DNA of 64,000 nucleotides from Leucaena leucocephala (GCA_037074615.1 CM073535.1:12191001-12255000), one strand, 5' to 3'. Positions 45,784 to 57,737 are shown, counted from the first letter of the stretch. The notes: generated by a model not told the origin, from the letters alone. A program made the numbers and translations.

Positions 45784-48700
45784 TGTAACATCCTTACTTT
45801 TATACGTCTTAGGGATCATTCAGTAGCATTTAGAACCACTTACAAGACCTTGGAAGTCCATTAGCCAAATCTGGAATTTTACTCTTTCTTAGGTTACTAT
45901 TCATATGGTATTCCAGATTACGCAACGAACTTCAAAAAATCATAATTAATTCTAGAACATTCAAAATGAAGTGGTTCAAAAAGATACATGAACATAACAT
46001 CTTAAATTTTAAGGGAAAATAATTTCTGGACCAAATGATTAGCCAATTGATACAGTTTATTCGTTGAAGTTTATTGTTCATTTGGTCAAAAACTCTGGAA
46101 ACAGATTCTGGTCCCTTACTTTGGAAACTTATTTCTCTTGATATACACATCCAAATGAAACGTTATACCTATGAAATTAAAGCTATGTATACTACATGCT
46201 CATAAAATTTCGTGAACTAATTCCTTCATTTGCTAGGTCAAACTGAAGCCACAACAAAACTGCTTCAGGACCTACGTTTTTACCATTTCAGTTTCTTTTC
46301 TTTCATTTCCGATAATTGTTTCAGCATGCACAAGCCATTAAATAAGATTCTTAACATTCATATAAATCATATACATATGCCATAAGTATTACAATAGTTT
46401 CATCACATAAATGGACACCTTACATGGCATTTACATACATGGACAATTTATAGTATATGCTAAAATCTCAATACTTCACTTCCTTTCTTCCATTCTTTAA
46501 CTCTTCTCCATGCATACCTTTTCTTCATGCTTGACCTAAATTGGTTGGTTATGGGAGAGTGAGATTCTAGGGAATCTTAGTAGCAAACATTACCACTTAA
46601 ATATGCAAGATGGATGCTAATGCATGATATGTAATTTCATTAAACTTTCTTTGGTTAGTGACATGCTATCATGCTATATACTTTTACATAAAGTGCATGG
46701 CCATGGAAAACGTGTTATTCACAATACATTGAACATCATTAATCATGTCACAACATCATTCAAATATCACAAACATGTCAACACATAAGCATACCATATC
46801 AAGCACATAAAGAGATAAGTTCACTACCTTGCACTTAAGCTTTCCTCTTGATCTTTAGCATTTGTTCTCTAGCTTTCCAACCAATAAGCCTTTACGTCAA
46901 TCACCTACCAACATGTTATTGGATGTTTCAAGGTCCTAAACACATTCATATTTATCACATAATTCATTAGGACTCATGAACTCCAACCATGTTCAAGATT
47001 AACTTTGTTACACTCTTTATTGTCATAACTTTCCCTAATATTCACTAATCCACTTGGCTCTTGAATCAATTGATGTCTTGACTTTACCCTACACAATTTC
47101 ATATTTTTAACTCATTTATGAGCTTAGAATCATAAAATACCAGCTCCTTCATGGCATGCTATACAGAATTGAACATAGGCACACAATTCTTTCAAAAATT
47201 CTCATTTTGATTCTAATGCTTCCCATACTTGTTTCTCCACTTTTCCCCACACAACTTTTCATTTTAAAACCATTGGAACCATCAAAATCATGAAATTCCA
47301 ATCACTGTTCATACGAATGAACAGTAACCATAAGGAGTCTCAAAGACTACAACCTTGAGATTTTAATGTTTCCAAGGTTCAAAACCTTTCCAATCCTACA
47401 CAAAATCATCATACAAACTCAATGGAAGCATTAAATCATTGAAATTAAATTTCCTTCCCTCATGAACAGTGCATACCAAACAGGGCACACCATGGCAAAG
47501 TCAAGAATATCAATTTGATTCAACAACCAACTACTTAACTAGCTTGTTTAAGCTTTAATCATATGGTTATAACTTTAATTTCTTCTTTCCCCTTTCCTTT
47601 AAAGTCTTTGGACAGCACCACCCCTTAGAGAAAACTCAACTTTTCTCCCATCAAAACCCTAAGTTCAAGCTCCCAAATCAAAGGAAAATAAGTTAGGAGA
47701 GATTGCTTACCTTTAATCTCTAGCTTGCTTGAACTTTGGAACCTTGAATCTTCTTTATCTTGGCTTGAGTTTTCATTTTGCAAGAGTTTCCCTAAGGGTC
47801 CATGAATCCAAGGTTTGCTGCAGAATGAGGGGGTATTTATAGCCAAAATCCATGAAAAATGAATGGCCAAGATTGATTTGGTTACTATTTGATCTAAAGG
47901 CTCACATTTAATCTTGGATTTCACTTTTTCATAAAAGAATAATTATGACATCATGTGGGACAGCTCAAGGGACACCTCAAGGGGTTAGGTGGCGTGCTCA
48001 TAATGTAAGGAACCTTCTAGAGAAATTCTAGTCCAATCCGGTACCGATCAGTACAGTTTCACAACAACCGGACTGTTCTGTTCCTAATTTTTTATAATAT
48101 ATCAGGATATGTATTCTATCTTGAAAATTAATGTATAGGCTTCTCACACCATTGACATACTTGTACTGGCCACAACTTAGTTACAGATCCCTTAGGAAAT
48201 GACCAAAATACCCTTGGTGTCCTTTCTTGCACTATATTGACCATAAGGGCATAATTGTCATTTCACCCCTCTTTGTACTGCCTCAGGGCATATATTGGCT
48301 CAAATAATCATATTTATACCATGTGTCACATTTTTAGCCTATCCCAGATGACCAAAATACCCTTCATCTATCTCTGGTACAATCTGGGCATCCAGGGGTA
48401 TTTTCGTAATTTCGCACTTATCCTGGACTGCTCTGTACTCTGGCTCACTTATCTGTCTAGTCATCACATTGGGCCTACTATGGCGCCATTTGGGCCTTGG
48501 TTTGGGCTCATTGCCTTTATACCCTTTATGGCATAAATCCCAAGACACCTCTCCCGATCCTATATATCGGGTATTATATTTTACCATAAAATCCCGTAAG
48601 AATTCTACAAGATTCCTTTTCTGACTCTGTCAGTTTGATAAATTCATATATTAAATATAAGAATTTACAGTAAAGTTTTATTTGATTCTGAGATATGAAA

Positions 48701-49127
48701 AATACTGCAATAATTCCTGCTGACTTCAGGAATTTATATCAATTAATCGGGACCTCAAATCAAAATTCTGTGTTGCGTTAAACTGATCGGAATAATTATG
48801 TCTATCTACTGGTAAAATTTGAGTCTAATATGATTCTGGGCATTTTTGGCCTGTTTTGGCTCAACTTTTCCATAATTACATTTGGGCCCCTGACTTTTTG
48901 CTTAATTACATTTAGGTCCCTAAACTTTTGGAAATTACCACTTTTGGCCCAAATCTTGTTTCTACTTTAACTTTTGGCCTTTAACCTTTTCTACTTTGCG
49001 TTTTAGTGCTTCTCCTTCTTCAGGACTCATATAACCTTTATCATCTCGTCTGATCTTCGTCATAATCCTTTCTAAGCCTCTTTCTACTATCAGTACTATA
49101 CAGATAGGGAAAATTTAGGATATGACA
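45784..49127 (-). mobile_element. Solo family-A LTR (3344 bp)
   Basis: It runs from TGTAACATCC to GGATATGACA with perfect ACATG duplications and no internal sequence. It is collinear with 10385-13563 and 21568-24750 and keeps the TATA box (47833-47842), donor-like motif (47705-47710) and hairpin relic (46561-46578). Open frames such as 47625-47924 lie in the LTR leader and recur in part in the other copies; they are not genes. Confidence 0.93.
47833..47842 (-). promoter_or_regulatory. Family-A solo LTR TATA box
   Basis: The minus strand reads CTATAAATAC, the same LTR position as at 12251-12261. Confidence 0.65.
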
Positions 49128-49141
49128 ACATGGAAGGGAAT

Positions 49142-49161
49142 GAGATTTCTGGAGAAATCTC
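49142..49161. other. Conserved LTR hairpin, family B, copy 2
   Basis: GAGATTTC-TGGA-GAAATCTC: perfect eight-base stem, inside the second duplication unit. Confidence 0.65.
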
Positions 49162-49747
49162 AGTAGCAAACGGTACTAAACAATGCACGCATTAATGTAA
49201 ATGCTAGTCCTTGCTTGTGAAAATGTTAACATTGTGTAATGCCCATGCTTCCATGTTACATATGAAATACAATTGGCCAAAGTAATCATAGAAACAGAGC
49301 TTCAAACATAAGCACATATGCAACATAATTCAACAAAGCCATAGCTCAACCAAGCATAACATTCAATACATACAAGTTTAGGATAAGTTTACTACCTGAC
49401 ATGTAGCCTTTTCCTCTAGCTCTTAGCCTTGTCTCTAAGGTTCCTTATTTTCATAGGTCTGAGCCTATACATAGCATAATAATATCTTCATTATTATCCT
49501 ATCCGGTATAAGTCTACTTATCTCAAGCTTAACTTGAGGTAATACCCTTAATCTGACAATCCCCTAACTTTCTTTCTATCCATGGCTAACCTTATCAAGA
49601 GAGATATTTCTCGATTCTAACTATTAACGTCATAAGAATAATTCTCTAATTTATTATAGTAGGGACTAGAATAAATTACTTACCTTATTCCTAAGCTTGC
49701 CAAGTCCCTAAACTCCTTGGATTGCTCCTAGTTCCACCAGAACTCCT

Positions 49748-49860
49748 TCATTTCTTTCTCTTCCTTTATTTCTTTCTCTCTTTCTCTTTTTCTCTCTTCT
49801 TTCTTGCTTTTCCCTTGCTTGGCCATGGGAATAAAGTGAGGGGGAGTAGGGTATTTATAG
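49748..49860 (-). promoter_or_regulatory. Family-B promoter: TATA box and GA-rich leader
   Basis: TATA box CTATAAATAC on the minus strand at 49851-49860, followed toward lower coordinates by a GA-rich leader (CT tract on the plus strand, 49748-49812). The same layout as 25769-25869. Confidence 0.6.
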
Positions 49861-51056
49861 TTGAGTGGAGGTGGAATGGATGGTCCAAATTAAATCGCGA
49901 TAAATGGCTCAGATCGCTTAGCTTCCTCAAGAAGCTTTGCCTACATCATCACGATAACATCATCATCCTTGGGACATCATCCATAGGACACCTCACATGC
50001 TAGGTGGCACAATGGTAGGGCCCTTAGGACATCTCACCAACTGACTCAGTATTTCCAGAGAATTCTAGAGTATTTTCCTGGAATGAATGGCTGAGATTGT
50101 GCCACGTGTCCTTAGCTTTTTCTTCTTTTTCTAGACTCATGACATGTGGCACCTTGTGGGTCCCATAAGGACACCTTTTATGCCACCTCATAGTTCAGGA
50201 TGGGTCTAAAGCTTTATTTGATCATTTTCCCCAGTTCTATCTTTGGCCGGGTAACTTTACTTTATTGAAAAAGTATTAAAATATTATTTTAATGCCACTT
50301 GGACCCACATAACTCTTGGGCCACGTTTTTGGACATCCAGGAATGTCATGGTCTCTAATCAAGTCCAAGCACTTTGGTGGCTTGATTCCCAATAAATATC
50401 CCTTAGCAAATTACCAAAATGCCCCAGGGACTTTCACTATTTACGATTTAGTCCCTGAATACTCATTATTTGTAGTTTAGTCCCTAAACATCATTTGTAT
50501 ACTTCTGGGACTTTTACTCAATGAGGCCTGGAAGCATACCTTTTTCAAGTTACATATTAGGCTTCTAGGCCTAAAAATTAGGATATGACATAATGCCTTG
50601 GTTAATATATCAAGCTTTAGGTATCAACAATCTTAGAGACATAAGCGTAGTGCTCCAGTTAGCTTATAGGTAAATTAGGTATCCTAAGGGAATCCTTGAG
50701 GGTATTTTAGTGCAGGTTAAAGACTTAGTGTTCCCAGCTGATTTTTATGTTTTGGACATGTCCAATGAGTTAGTAAATGATGGCACTTTGATCCTATGCT
50801 GACCTTTCCTCCAAAATTCCAATACCATCATTAGTATGAAGCATAGTTCCATCACAATAGAAGTTGGAGAGCATGTGGTAACCTTTAACATGAATGAAGC
50901 AATAAAATTTCCTTCTAATAATTCTATGTTTACTGCTTTAAATACCCTTAATTATGATGTTGAAGATATTAGGGATGAACATGAATTGAGTTTGCATGAT
51001 AATAATAGAGATAATACATTTGCAAAAGTTTGGTTGAGTGATTTTATAGGATCCTA

Positions 51057-52344
51057 AGATGTTCTGGAAGCTGGAAGTGCAACAATTGAAGAATGGTCGG
51101 GTTTCTGTGACCCAAGGTCACGACTAAATGACTTACACGTTGCGACTAAACATCAATCTGAGACTCACTGTGAAGTTGAGTCATGACCAAATGGCTTTAA
51201 GGTCACGACACAAAACTCCAGAGATGATCAGCCACAACACCAAGATGAAGATGTCACGACTAAACATCAATGTGCTGAGGGATAGCCCTTCTGTGACCCC
51301 AAGTCGCGACTAAAAGATGAACAGGTCACGACAACAAGTTCTAGAGACACACCTTGTCAACTGGAGTCGCGATGAGAAGCTGAAAGGTTGTGACCATAAA
51401 TACTAGACTCAACTAGGGAACTCTAAACTCCTTCAGTTCCATACTTTACTATTTTGGTTAAAGGGCCAATGCATTCTAACTCTTCTCACCCTCATTCTCA
51501 TTCCAAAATTACATCTCATACTTTAAGATTTTTGAAAGATTTAATCTCTAACAATAAAGTAGGTATGGAAAAGAATTATCCTAAATATGTTGTAGTCATA
51601 GACCAACCTCAGCTTGGTGCAATACTTGGGGAAGTAAATGATAAATTAGAGGATCTACGCAAGCTAGATAAGAGCAATTGTAGGGAATATATGAAGGATG
51701 CAAAGGAAAAATACCCAAGTATGTTGCTGCTACATGCCAACCACAATTGGGCAAGGTTAAGTTTAAAGAGGGAAAATTCAAGACAAGCTTGGACGAATCT
51801 CAGTATAAGATGCGTGAATATGGAATGCTAAAGTGGAGAGAGAGGGCAATGGGGAAAACCTTCCAATCAAATAGCCCTCTGTCAAAGTTTTATGATTTCC
51901 TATCGCCTCCTTGAGGCCAAGTTGTCCTTTTCCTATCTCCTACCTGTTGCACATTTTTTTTCTTTCATATATGATATGTTTGATATATTAGGTTGAGTTT
52001 AGGAAAGGGATGTTTCAGTAGGATAGTTTCATTTTTTGTTTAGTTCTATTTATTCTAGGTGTCTTTCTATTTTGAACACTCCCTATTACTGTCCATGTGT
52101 CACTTACTCATTGATTATTCTCTGTGGAACTTACACACTCACATGCATGATCTTAGCTTACACATCATGTCGTCTCTGCCTTACGAATATTGCTTTTCAT
52201 GACTTGAATGTGACTATGTGCTGAACTATTAATTTGCATTGAGTGATTAGGCTACCTGCTATTTTGAAGCTATATTTGATTGACTTTACAAAGTGATTAT
52301 GATCTTTTCTATTTTAGTTCTGTTGACAATGAGGACACTGCCAA
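51057..52344 (+). other. Athila-like element: unassigned region where RT and integrase would be expected
   Basis: Reverse transcriptase, RNase H and integrase motifs are absent. From 51100 to 51400 the DNA repeats GTCRYGAC words. One open frame, 51454-51831 (125 residues: MVKGPMHSNSSHPHSHSKIT, then VVVIDQPQLGAILGEV), is His/Ser-rich at its start and helical later; I do not recognise it. The rest, including 51832-52344, shows nothing further. It may be a large deletion joined to the 3' ORF of the element. Confidence 0.5.
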
Positions 52345-52348
52345 GTTT

Positions 52349-52363
52349 AAGTGTGGGGGAGGA
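52349..52363 (+). other. Polypurine-like tract inside the Athila-like element
   Basis: AAGTGTGGGGGAGGA, nearly the same as the tract before the 3' LTR (57724-57735). It may be a second, internal plus-strand primer. Confidence 0.45.
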
Positions 52364-53645
52364 TTATTTATTTTGATTATGTAAAAAACTCTTCTATTAA
52401 CCCAATATTTCATGACAAATTTTTGGTTTTTGATCTTAATATGTGTGATGAATTGCTGAAAATCACTTTAAACTGTGTTAATAACTGGAAAGGTATTAGC
52501 ATGAAAAAAATATTTTGGGACTTTAACAATTATCACTTGATAGTCTCTGTGAAAACTGGTCGCGACATATGTGCTTTTTGGTCGTGACCTGTAATAGAAT
52601 TTTGGACTTAACATGCTCTCTGGGAACTATGGTCATGACCTATGTATATAGTGGTCGTGATAATAACTCTGTTGATCTAAGTCGTGACATGAGTACCTAC
52701 CTAGTCGCAACTATTCCTCTCTGTGTATTTACGTCACTAAGGGTACATTCTTTGGTCGAGACCAAATGTTTTAAAAATCCTGAGCATGCACCTCTATGAC
52801 AAGTAGTCGTGACCTTCACTGTTTTCAGTCACGACCTAGGTTTGAAAATGTCCAATTACTTTCTCTTTACTTTTGGAATGCTGTATAGAAGGACTCCTTT
52901 TGGACTACTTAGATTCTTTCACAAATGATTCATTGTTCCCTTATTTCAAAACCTTTTTAGGTCCTAGAAACCATTGCCTCACTTGAATTTTTTGGAAAAT
53001 CTTGGAAAATGAATTTGAAACACCTAAGCTTTTGCTATTAGATTTGGATTATTACATGGTTCTAAGTGATTACTTTGAAACTTTTAACTCATCGTTTAGA
53101 GGTTTTCAGTTGTGATGAGTGTTTTAATGCCTAGTGAATGATGAACATTGTTTGAGACTTTAGCTTATGAGCAATCTATATCAAAACCTTTGTTGGAAGG
53201 ATTCTTGACCTTAAATTCTATATTGAGTGATTATTCAATTGGTTTATATCCTCTAGAACTTGTCTTGGTTCTTAGTTCAGAATTACTTGCGCATTTATGA
53301 ACTGAACATGGTAAAGGCATTCTTTGTAAACCATTTTATCCTAAACACAAGCCCACTACATATTACATCCTTAGTCACCCCCTTTTGAGCCCATCACTTT
53401 TTCTTTTCATAATTCTTATAGAAAGTCATATGTGCATAAACATCATTTTGAAATAATTTTTTTTTCACGTCAAAAATTCATTATTATTGTGTTATTGTGC
53501 TACAGCTTCCATGAATGAGGAGCCAACTAAAAGAAGAGAAAAGAAGCATATTGCACTGGAAAAAACAGAGAGTGTAAGAAAAAGAAAGCAAAAAGAAGAG
53601 AGAAGAGAAGAGAAGAGGGCACCATTATCAACTCTTATTAGCACA
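52364..53645 (+). other. Athila-like 3' non-coding region with GTCRYGAC words
   Basis: No ORF of note. Words such as GTCGCGAC (52559-52566), GTCGTGAC and GTCATGAC recur about ten times between 52555 and 52850. A purine-rich stretch lies at 53530-53625. Confidence 0.5.
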
Positions 53646-54269
53646 ATTACTGTCACGTCCCAAAATTTAGATCGTGACCGGCACGGAATATGAACAATTT
53701 CATATTCCGAAAGCCTAAAACCTCAAATACAACGTTTAAAGTTTCCATAACATTTTTCAAAATAACACAATCTTTTCTAAGGTCTATGTGGAGCATTTAC
53801 CTTCTTTTCCAAACATTACAAGTTCTTTAGAAAAGTAAGTACATCAAAAGTAGTATTTGTCAAAAATGACGCTTCGGATCCGCAACGAGGCTTTTCACTG
53901 CTTAGCGAAAGGATTAAAGTCACCTGCACTATCTGAAGCCAAATAATCTACTCGTGAATAACGTCCCAAAACATGGTTTAAAAGAATGCAGAAAATAAAC
54001 AATGCATAATCATATTGAAAAATGTATTTCATAATATTTCGTAATCAGATGCAAACCTTTCAGTAAACATTTGTATTTCAGGGAAAACAACAATCTGAAA
54101 TAACCATTTCAAACCAATCATTTAAAAAAATCCTTTTAAAACCATAATCTTTCTGTAGGACTTTAACAGAACGAAAACAGACGTGGACACACAGTCCACG
54201 AGGGTAACTAACCATTCTGGCAGCTCGAAGCTGCTAACTGTCGGTGGGTCAAAGCCACTAACCTTTGCG

Positions 54270-54440
54270 AGTACGAAACCCACGGTAAAATCTGGTAGCT
54301 CAACCACTACCCTTCTCGAGTACGAAACCCACGGTGAAATCTGGTAGCTCAACCACTACCCTTCGTGAGTACGAAACCCACGGTGAAATCTGGTAGCTCA
54401 ACCACTACCCTTCGCGAGTACGAAACCCACGGTGAAATCT
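54270..54440. repeat. 49 bp tandem repeat, about 3.5 units
   Basis: GTACGAAACCCACGG recurs at 54271, 54320, 54369 and 54418, an exact 49-base spacing. Units are almost identical, differing mainly in the CGAG/GTGAG/CGCGAG junction. Confidence 0.9.
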
Positions 54441-57100
54441 GTCGAGCTCGGGTAACCAAGGTGCACCAAGGACTAACAGTACTGCTGTTAGAAACCAGCG
54501 TTCTGTATTTCATCCTAAAATATTTCCATCATGCCTGGGGTCCTTTTCACATGTAATGATCTCAATCGTTTCAAATACCATAATCATTGATAAAGCCACT
54601 TTCAATTTCAAAAACCCCAGCATGAACATTCAAAATCAAGTTACTGTAAAAACATATGCAATTCACGTAGGAATATTTCATGAATAACATCAGTTCACTG
54701 TCAAATCTTTTTCTAAAGCCTCTTTATCCATTTTCATGCATAATCGTAATCTTTTGTAAATCGATAGAAAGAAAATAATTTCTAACGATTTAAACCATAC
54801 TTTCCTAAAACTTGCTTTTCGAAATCCATATTTGAAATTTATCATTTGAAATAACAATGCATTTGAAAAATGTAAATTTTAGGGAACGTTATTCACTCAC
54901 CTGCCACGCTCCAAAAACCTTTACCCGTTTCAGCCAATCACATTCGATTATTTCACTCCTTAATTCCCTGATATCCCGAAACAATATATTAACATTCCAA
55001 TCAACATTGCAACAAAAATAAATCATCTTTAACCTAATATTCCCTTTCATTTCATGCTTCCAATCAATCACAATGACGCAATACATATGCTCCTAAGCTA
55101 TCACCCTCTGACATTGATTCAATCATACAATCATACGGTACAGACTTCCAACCACACTAAATTTGTCAATCTTGAGTCAATTATGTCCATTTGCCCCTTT
55201 CTATTTTTCTACCGTACTTAATGAACATCCACAGACAATTAAATTCATCATTCATCTCAAACTCCCTATTCCAAAAGAAATGTAATTCACCTCTCTACAC
55301 CAAGTACTTTTGATCTAATACCATCATCACAAGTTATTTACATATTCATTAACTTCCATTAGCTTCCCAATTCATTTACACACACCAAATAAATTCCCAT
55401 CTTCCTTTATTCTTAACATTCGAGATACACATAATCCTAAAGGCTTTACTTGGCCTTAACCATGACTTCACCCCTCTAACACTTGATGTATATTAAAATT
55501 TCCTTCATTGCATCAAAATTTAAGCTTAAACAACACCTAATTGAACATTACTTAACCTCATAATATACTTTAATGATTACAACTCCAAACACAAACTAAC
55601 CATTCAAGGATAGGTTACCCAACCAATTCTTTAACTATTATCATTCAAAATACCATGATTTGGTCATCATTGAAACACTTGCTTCTTAACAATTATACTT
55701 TAGTTTTCCTTAACCATTTTTCAAAAGCTTTGACGGTGCTTAACGTTATGCATACTCATAGTCTAATTTCTCAAGGCAGCAGCAGTTTCGATCTAAATAT
55801 ATGTCCTATGCTAAACAGTGATCAAGACAGCAGTTCCAATGTCCTTTTCTCTATTTCCGCTTACCCTAACAGACATACATGCTATAACATTATATATATC
55901 ACATCAATACCAAGTTCTTCAAGCTTGGCGCCCAACAAATATATATATACATATAATCAACAGTAACCCAGAGGTACACCCCCTTAGCAGTAATGATCAC
56001 ACCACTATAAGCTTTTATTTCCTCTTTCTTTTTAACAATATTAGCTCATTCTCACATTTTACTTCACAGCACACGCAAACCTTATATGTACATATATGTA
56101 TGCATGCATATTCTGCTCAGATTCAACCAAAACAGCCGTGCCTTATACAAATATATATCTGCACATGCCTACATATATGCGCACATACCAATCTCCCTAA
56201 CCAGCCCCAAAACCACTAACTAGCATCACAGCACACACACATGCATATCTTCAATGAACCAACACACAGCACACAAAGCGAGCATTCATATAACTTTTCC
56301 TAAAACCAAACCAGTGCCCATTTTCCCTGACAGCATATTCTAACTATGATGTCTTTAATAGCTATAGAACGCATACCTCAGCAACCAGAAGCAATTCACC
56401 GCCAACACAATAAGGAACGATGGGTTAATGCTCTTAAGGCCTGCAACCCAGAATCTGGAAACCCCTATAGCAAATACCTCATCAATTTCCATTTTTCTCA
56501 TCGGCGGCTTAAACAAAAGAGAACAGAAACAGGGGTGCCAGAGGTGAAGACAGAAAATCCTAGAATTTACCTTAAGCGATCAACGACCACACAACATAAG
56601 TCTCTGCTCTCCGAGTACTATCTTGACAGCACTTGGAGTTCACTATCTTCCACCATCACTCTCCCTATGCACATGCTGTTTCTCTGAAAAACTTGCGGCA
56701 TTAGAAGAAATCGGCATCACCGACAGAAGAAACAGGCCATAGCACGGTGATGGGTCTCACGCAGCGACAGAACTCCCCAAACGAGAAGCCTCTCTTTCCT
56801 TTCCCCTCCCTTTCTGTATCCATTTATCCCACCAGTGAAGCCTGTCGATGATGCGACAATACACACTATGACGACACAGTAGAGGCGCTGACAGAATAAT
56901 GCGGTTGTAGCATCTAGTCGCACGGCAACGGCTCTCCCATGGCGTGATGCTTCTGTCGCCGCCTCTACTGCCTGCGCCGCTGAAAAGGAAACAGAGAAGA
57001 AAATGGCGAGGAGTACGGTGTCTGCAAAGTTTAAAGAGCGAAGGGTATTTTGGTAATTTCGCGCATCAGAAAAAGAAAATAAACCTTTCCTTCAGCACTG

Positions 57101-57175
57101 GCCAGGGCTCGAACACGGGACATCATGGTTACTTCAGCGCCTTTCACCACCTGGCTACTGCCCAACCATTTGAAA
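57101..57175 (-). other. tRNA-like sequence with Pol III A and B box matches
   Basis: On the minus strand, TAGCCAGGTGG (57147-57157) fits an A box and GTGTTCGAGCCC (57105-57116) fits a B box, with about 30 bases between, as in tRNA genes and tRNA-derived SINEs. There is no complete acceptor stem, so it is not a functional tRNA. It may be a SINE head or a chance match inside the family-C LTR. Confidence 0.4.
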
Positions 57176-57254
57176 CTTTCTGCGACGAATATATACATAT
57201 CCCATTGTTAAATTTATTTTATCTATTAATTTTTTTTCAAGCCATAACAATTAC

Positions 57255-57723
57255 CACAGCTACATCCCTAGAGACATGAATTCATGCTACACATTCATTG
57301 TTGAATGCATATAGTACTTTCTATTCTTCATATTCCATTCCATGTGGCCTATCTCCATCATTTCAACCCTAAAAGATCTCTTGATTCTTTGTATAAGTGC
57401 TATATAGTTGCTGAGATTTAGAGCCATTACAAGCATATGGTACGATGTTTTCCAATTTGAATATGAGTGAAAGAACCCTAACAATGAGAGGAAATAGAGA
57501 GCTAAACACTTACACTCTTTGAGAGGATCTATTGCACTCATACAGTTAAGGTTGATTTCACTTAGTAGTTGATTACTTGGAATTGCTCATATTATCACCT
57601 TTGCATTCCCAAAGAATATGAATTATTTGTTTTCAGGGTACACTATGGATTATGTTGTTATCTTGAATTTAATAGTGTTGTTCTAGGTGTGATTTATTTC
57701 TTTGTCCAAGAGTACAAAGGTTT
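57255..57723 (+). other. Athila-like 3' non-coding region before the polypurine tract
   Basis: AT-rich, no recognised content. Open frames on either strand are short and unsupported. Confidence 0.5.
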
Positions 57724-57737
57724 AAGTGTGGGGGAAT
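57724..57737 (+). other. Polypurine tract of the Athila-like element
   Basis: AAGTGTGGGGGAATT immediately before TGATAAGACAC, the 3' LTR start. Confidence 0.82.

Larger units (their letters stand above)
45779..49132. other. Target site duplication ACATG of the family-A solo LTR
   Basis: ACATG at 45779-45783 and 49128-49132, directly abutting TG and CA. Confidence 0.9.
45212..49447. repeat. 448 bp tandem duplication within the family-B LTR
   Basis: Unit one is 45212-45659. Unit two starts at 45660, is interrupted at 45783 by the family-A solo LTR and resumes at 49133 to about 49447. Both units start TTTTTCCCTAATTCTAGC and share the rest with modest divergence. Confidence 0.82.
44918..50590 (-). 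mobile_element. Solo family-B LTR, itself split by a family-A solo LTR
   Basis: It runs from TGAAACATCC to GGATATGACA with perfect TAATG duplications. Without the inner insertion it is about 2.3 kb, of which about 448 bases are an internal tandem duplication. It holds a minus-strand TATA box (49851-49860), a GA-rich leader (CT tract 49748-49812) and two hairpin copies (45345-45364, 49142-49161). Orientation is inferred from the match to plus-strand family-B LTR 25151-26783. Confidence 0.9.
44913..50595. other. Target site duplication TAATG of the family-B solo LTR
   Basis: TAATG at 44913-44917 and 50591-50595, directly abutting TG and CA. Confidence 0.88.
44775..51056 (+). pseudogene. Athila protease region, split by a solo LTR
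   Basis: The relic lies in 44775-44917 and 50591-51056. The left part encodes a decayed lead-in (KTQDPTQSHAL), with a stop and no intact Asp-Leu-Gly-type active site. The right part carries on with LIYQALGINNLRDISVVLQLAYR and then GILVQVKDLVFPADFYVLDM, wording typical of the region around the Athila aspartic protease. The following open frame, 50836-51056 (MKHSSITIEVGEHVVTFNMNEAIKFPS), is its C-terminal flank. The insertion duplicated TAATG. A stop in the right part shows that decay was not limited to the insertion. Confidence 0.78.
53651..57249 (-). mobile_element. Family-C insertion (3599 bp), probable solo LTR
   Basis: It starts TGTCACGTCC and ends GCCATAACA with perfect ATTAC duplications. 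The start resembles other gypsy LTR outer ends here (TGTNACRTCC), which suggests minus orientation. I see no internal LTR pair, primer site, polypurine tract or gene. It contains a 49 bp tandem repeat (54270-54440) and a tRNA-like stretch (57101-57175). Open frames 55655-56219, 56346-56687 and 56944-57279 have no recognisable content. It could also be a non-autonomous element rather than a solo LTR. Confidence 0.68.
53646..57254. other. Target site duplication ATTAC of the family-C insertion
   Basis: ATTAC at 53646-53650 and 57250-57254, abutting TGTCACG and CATAACA. Confidence 0.75.

Noticed and set aside
47625..47924. 99-codon minus-strand frame, with a partial relative at 12083-12265
   Set aside because: It is the transcribed leader of family-A LTRs; the shorter open copy in a sister LTR and frame breaks argue against a protein.
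54270..54440. CRISPR-like regular spacing
   Set aside because: The 49-base units are contiguous tandem repeats without unique spacers, in eukaryotic LTR DNA.
55655..56687. Plus-strand frames of 103-133 codons
   Set aside because: Composition follows AT-rich LTR DNA, no domain is seen and no second copy supports constraint.
57101..57175. A functional tRNA gene
   Set aside because: Only A- and B-box-like words are present; no complete acceptor stem or cloverleaf could be drawn.
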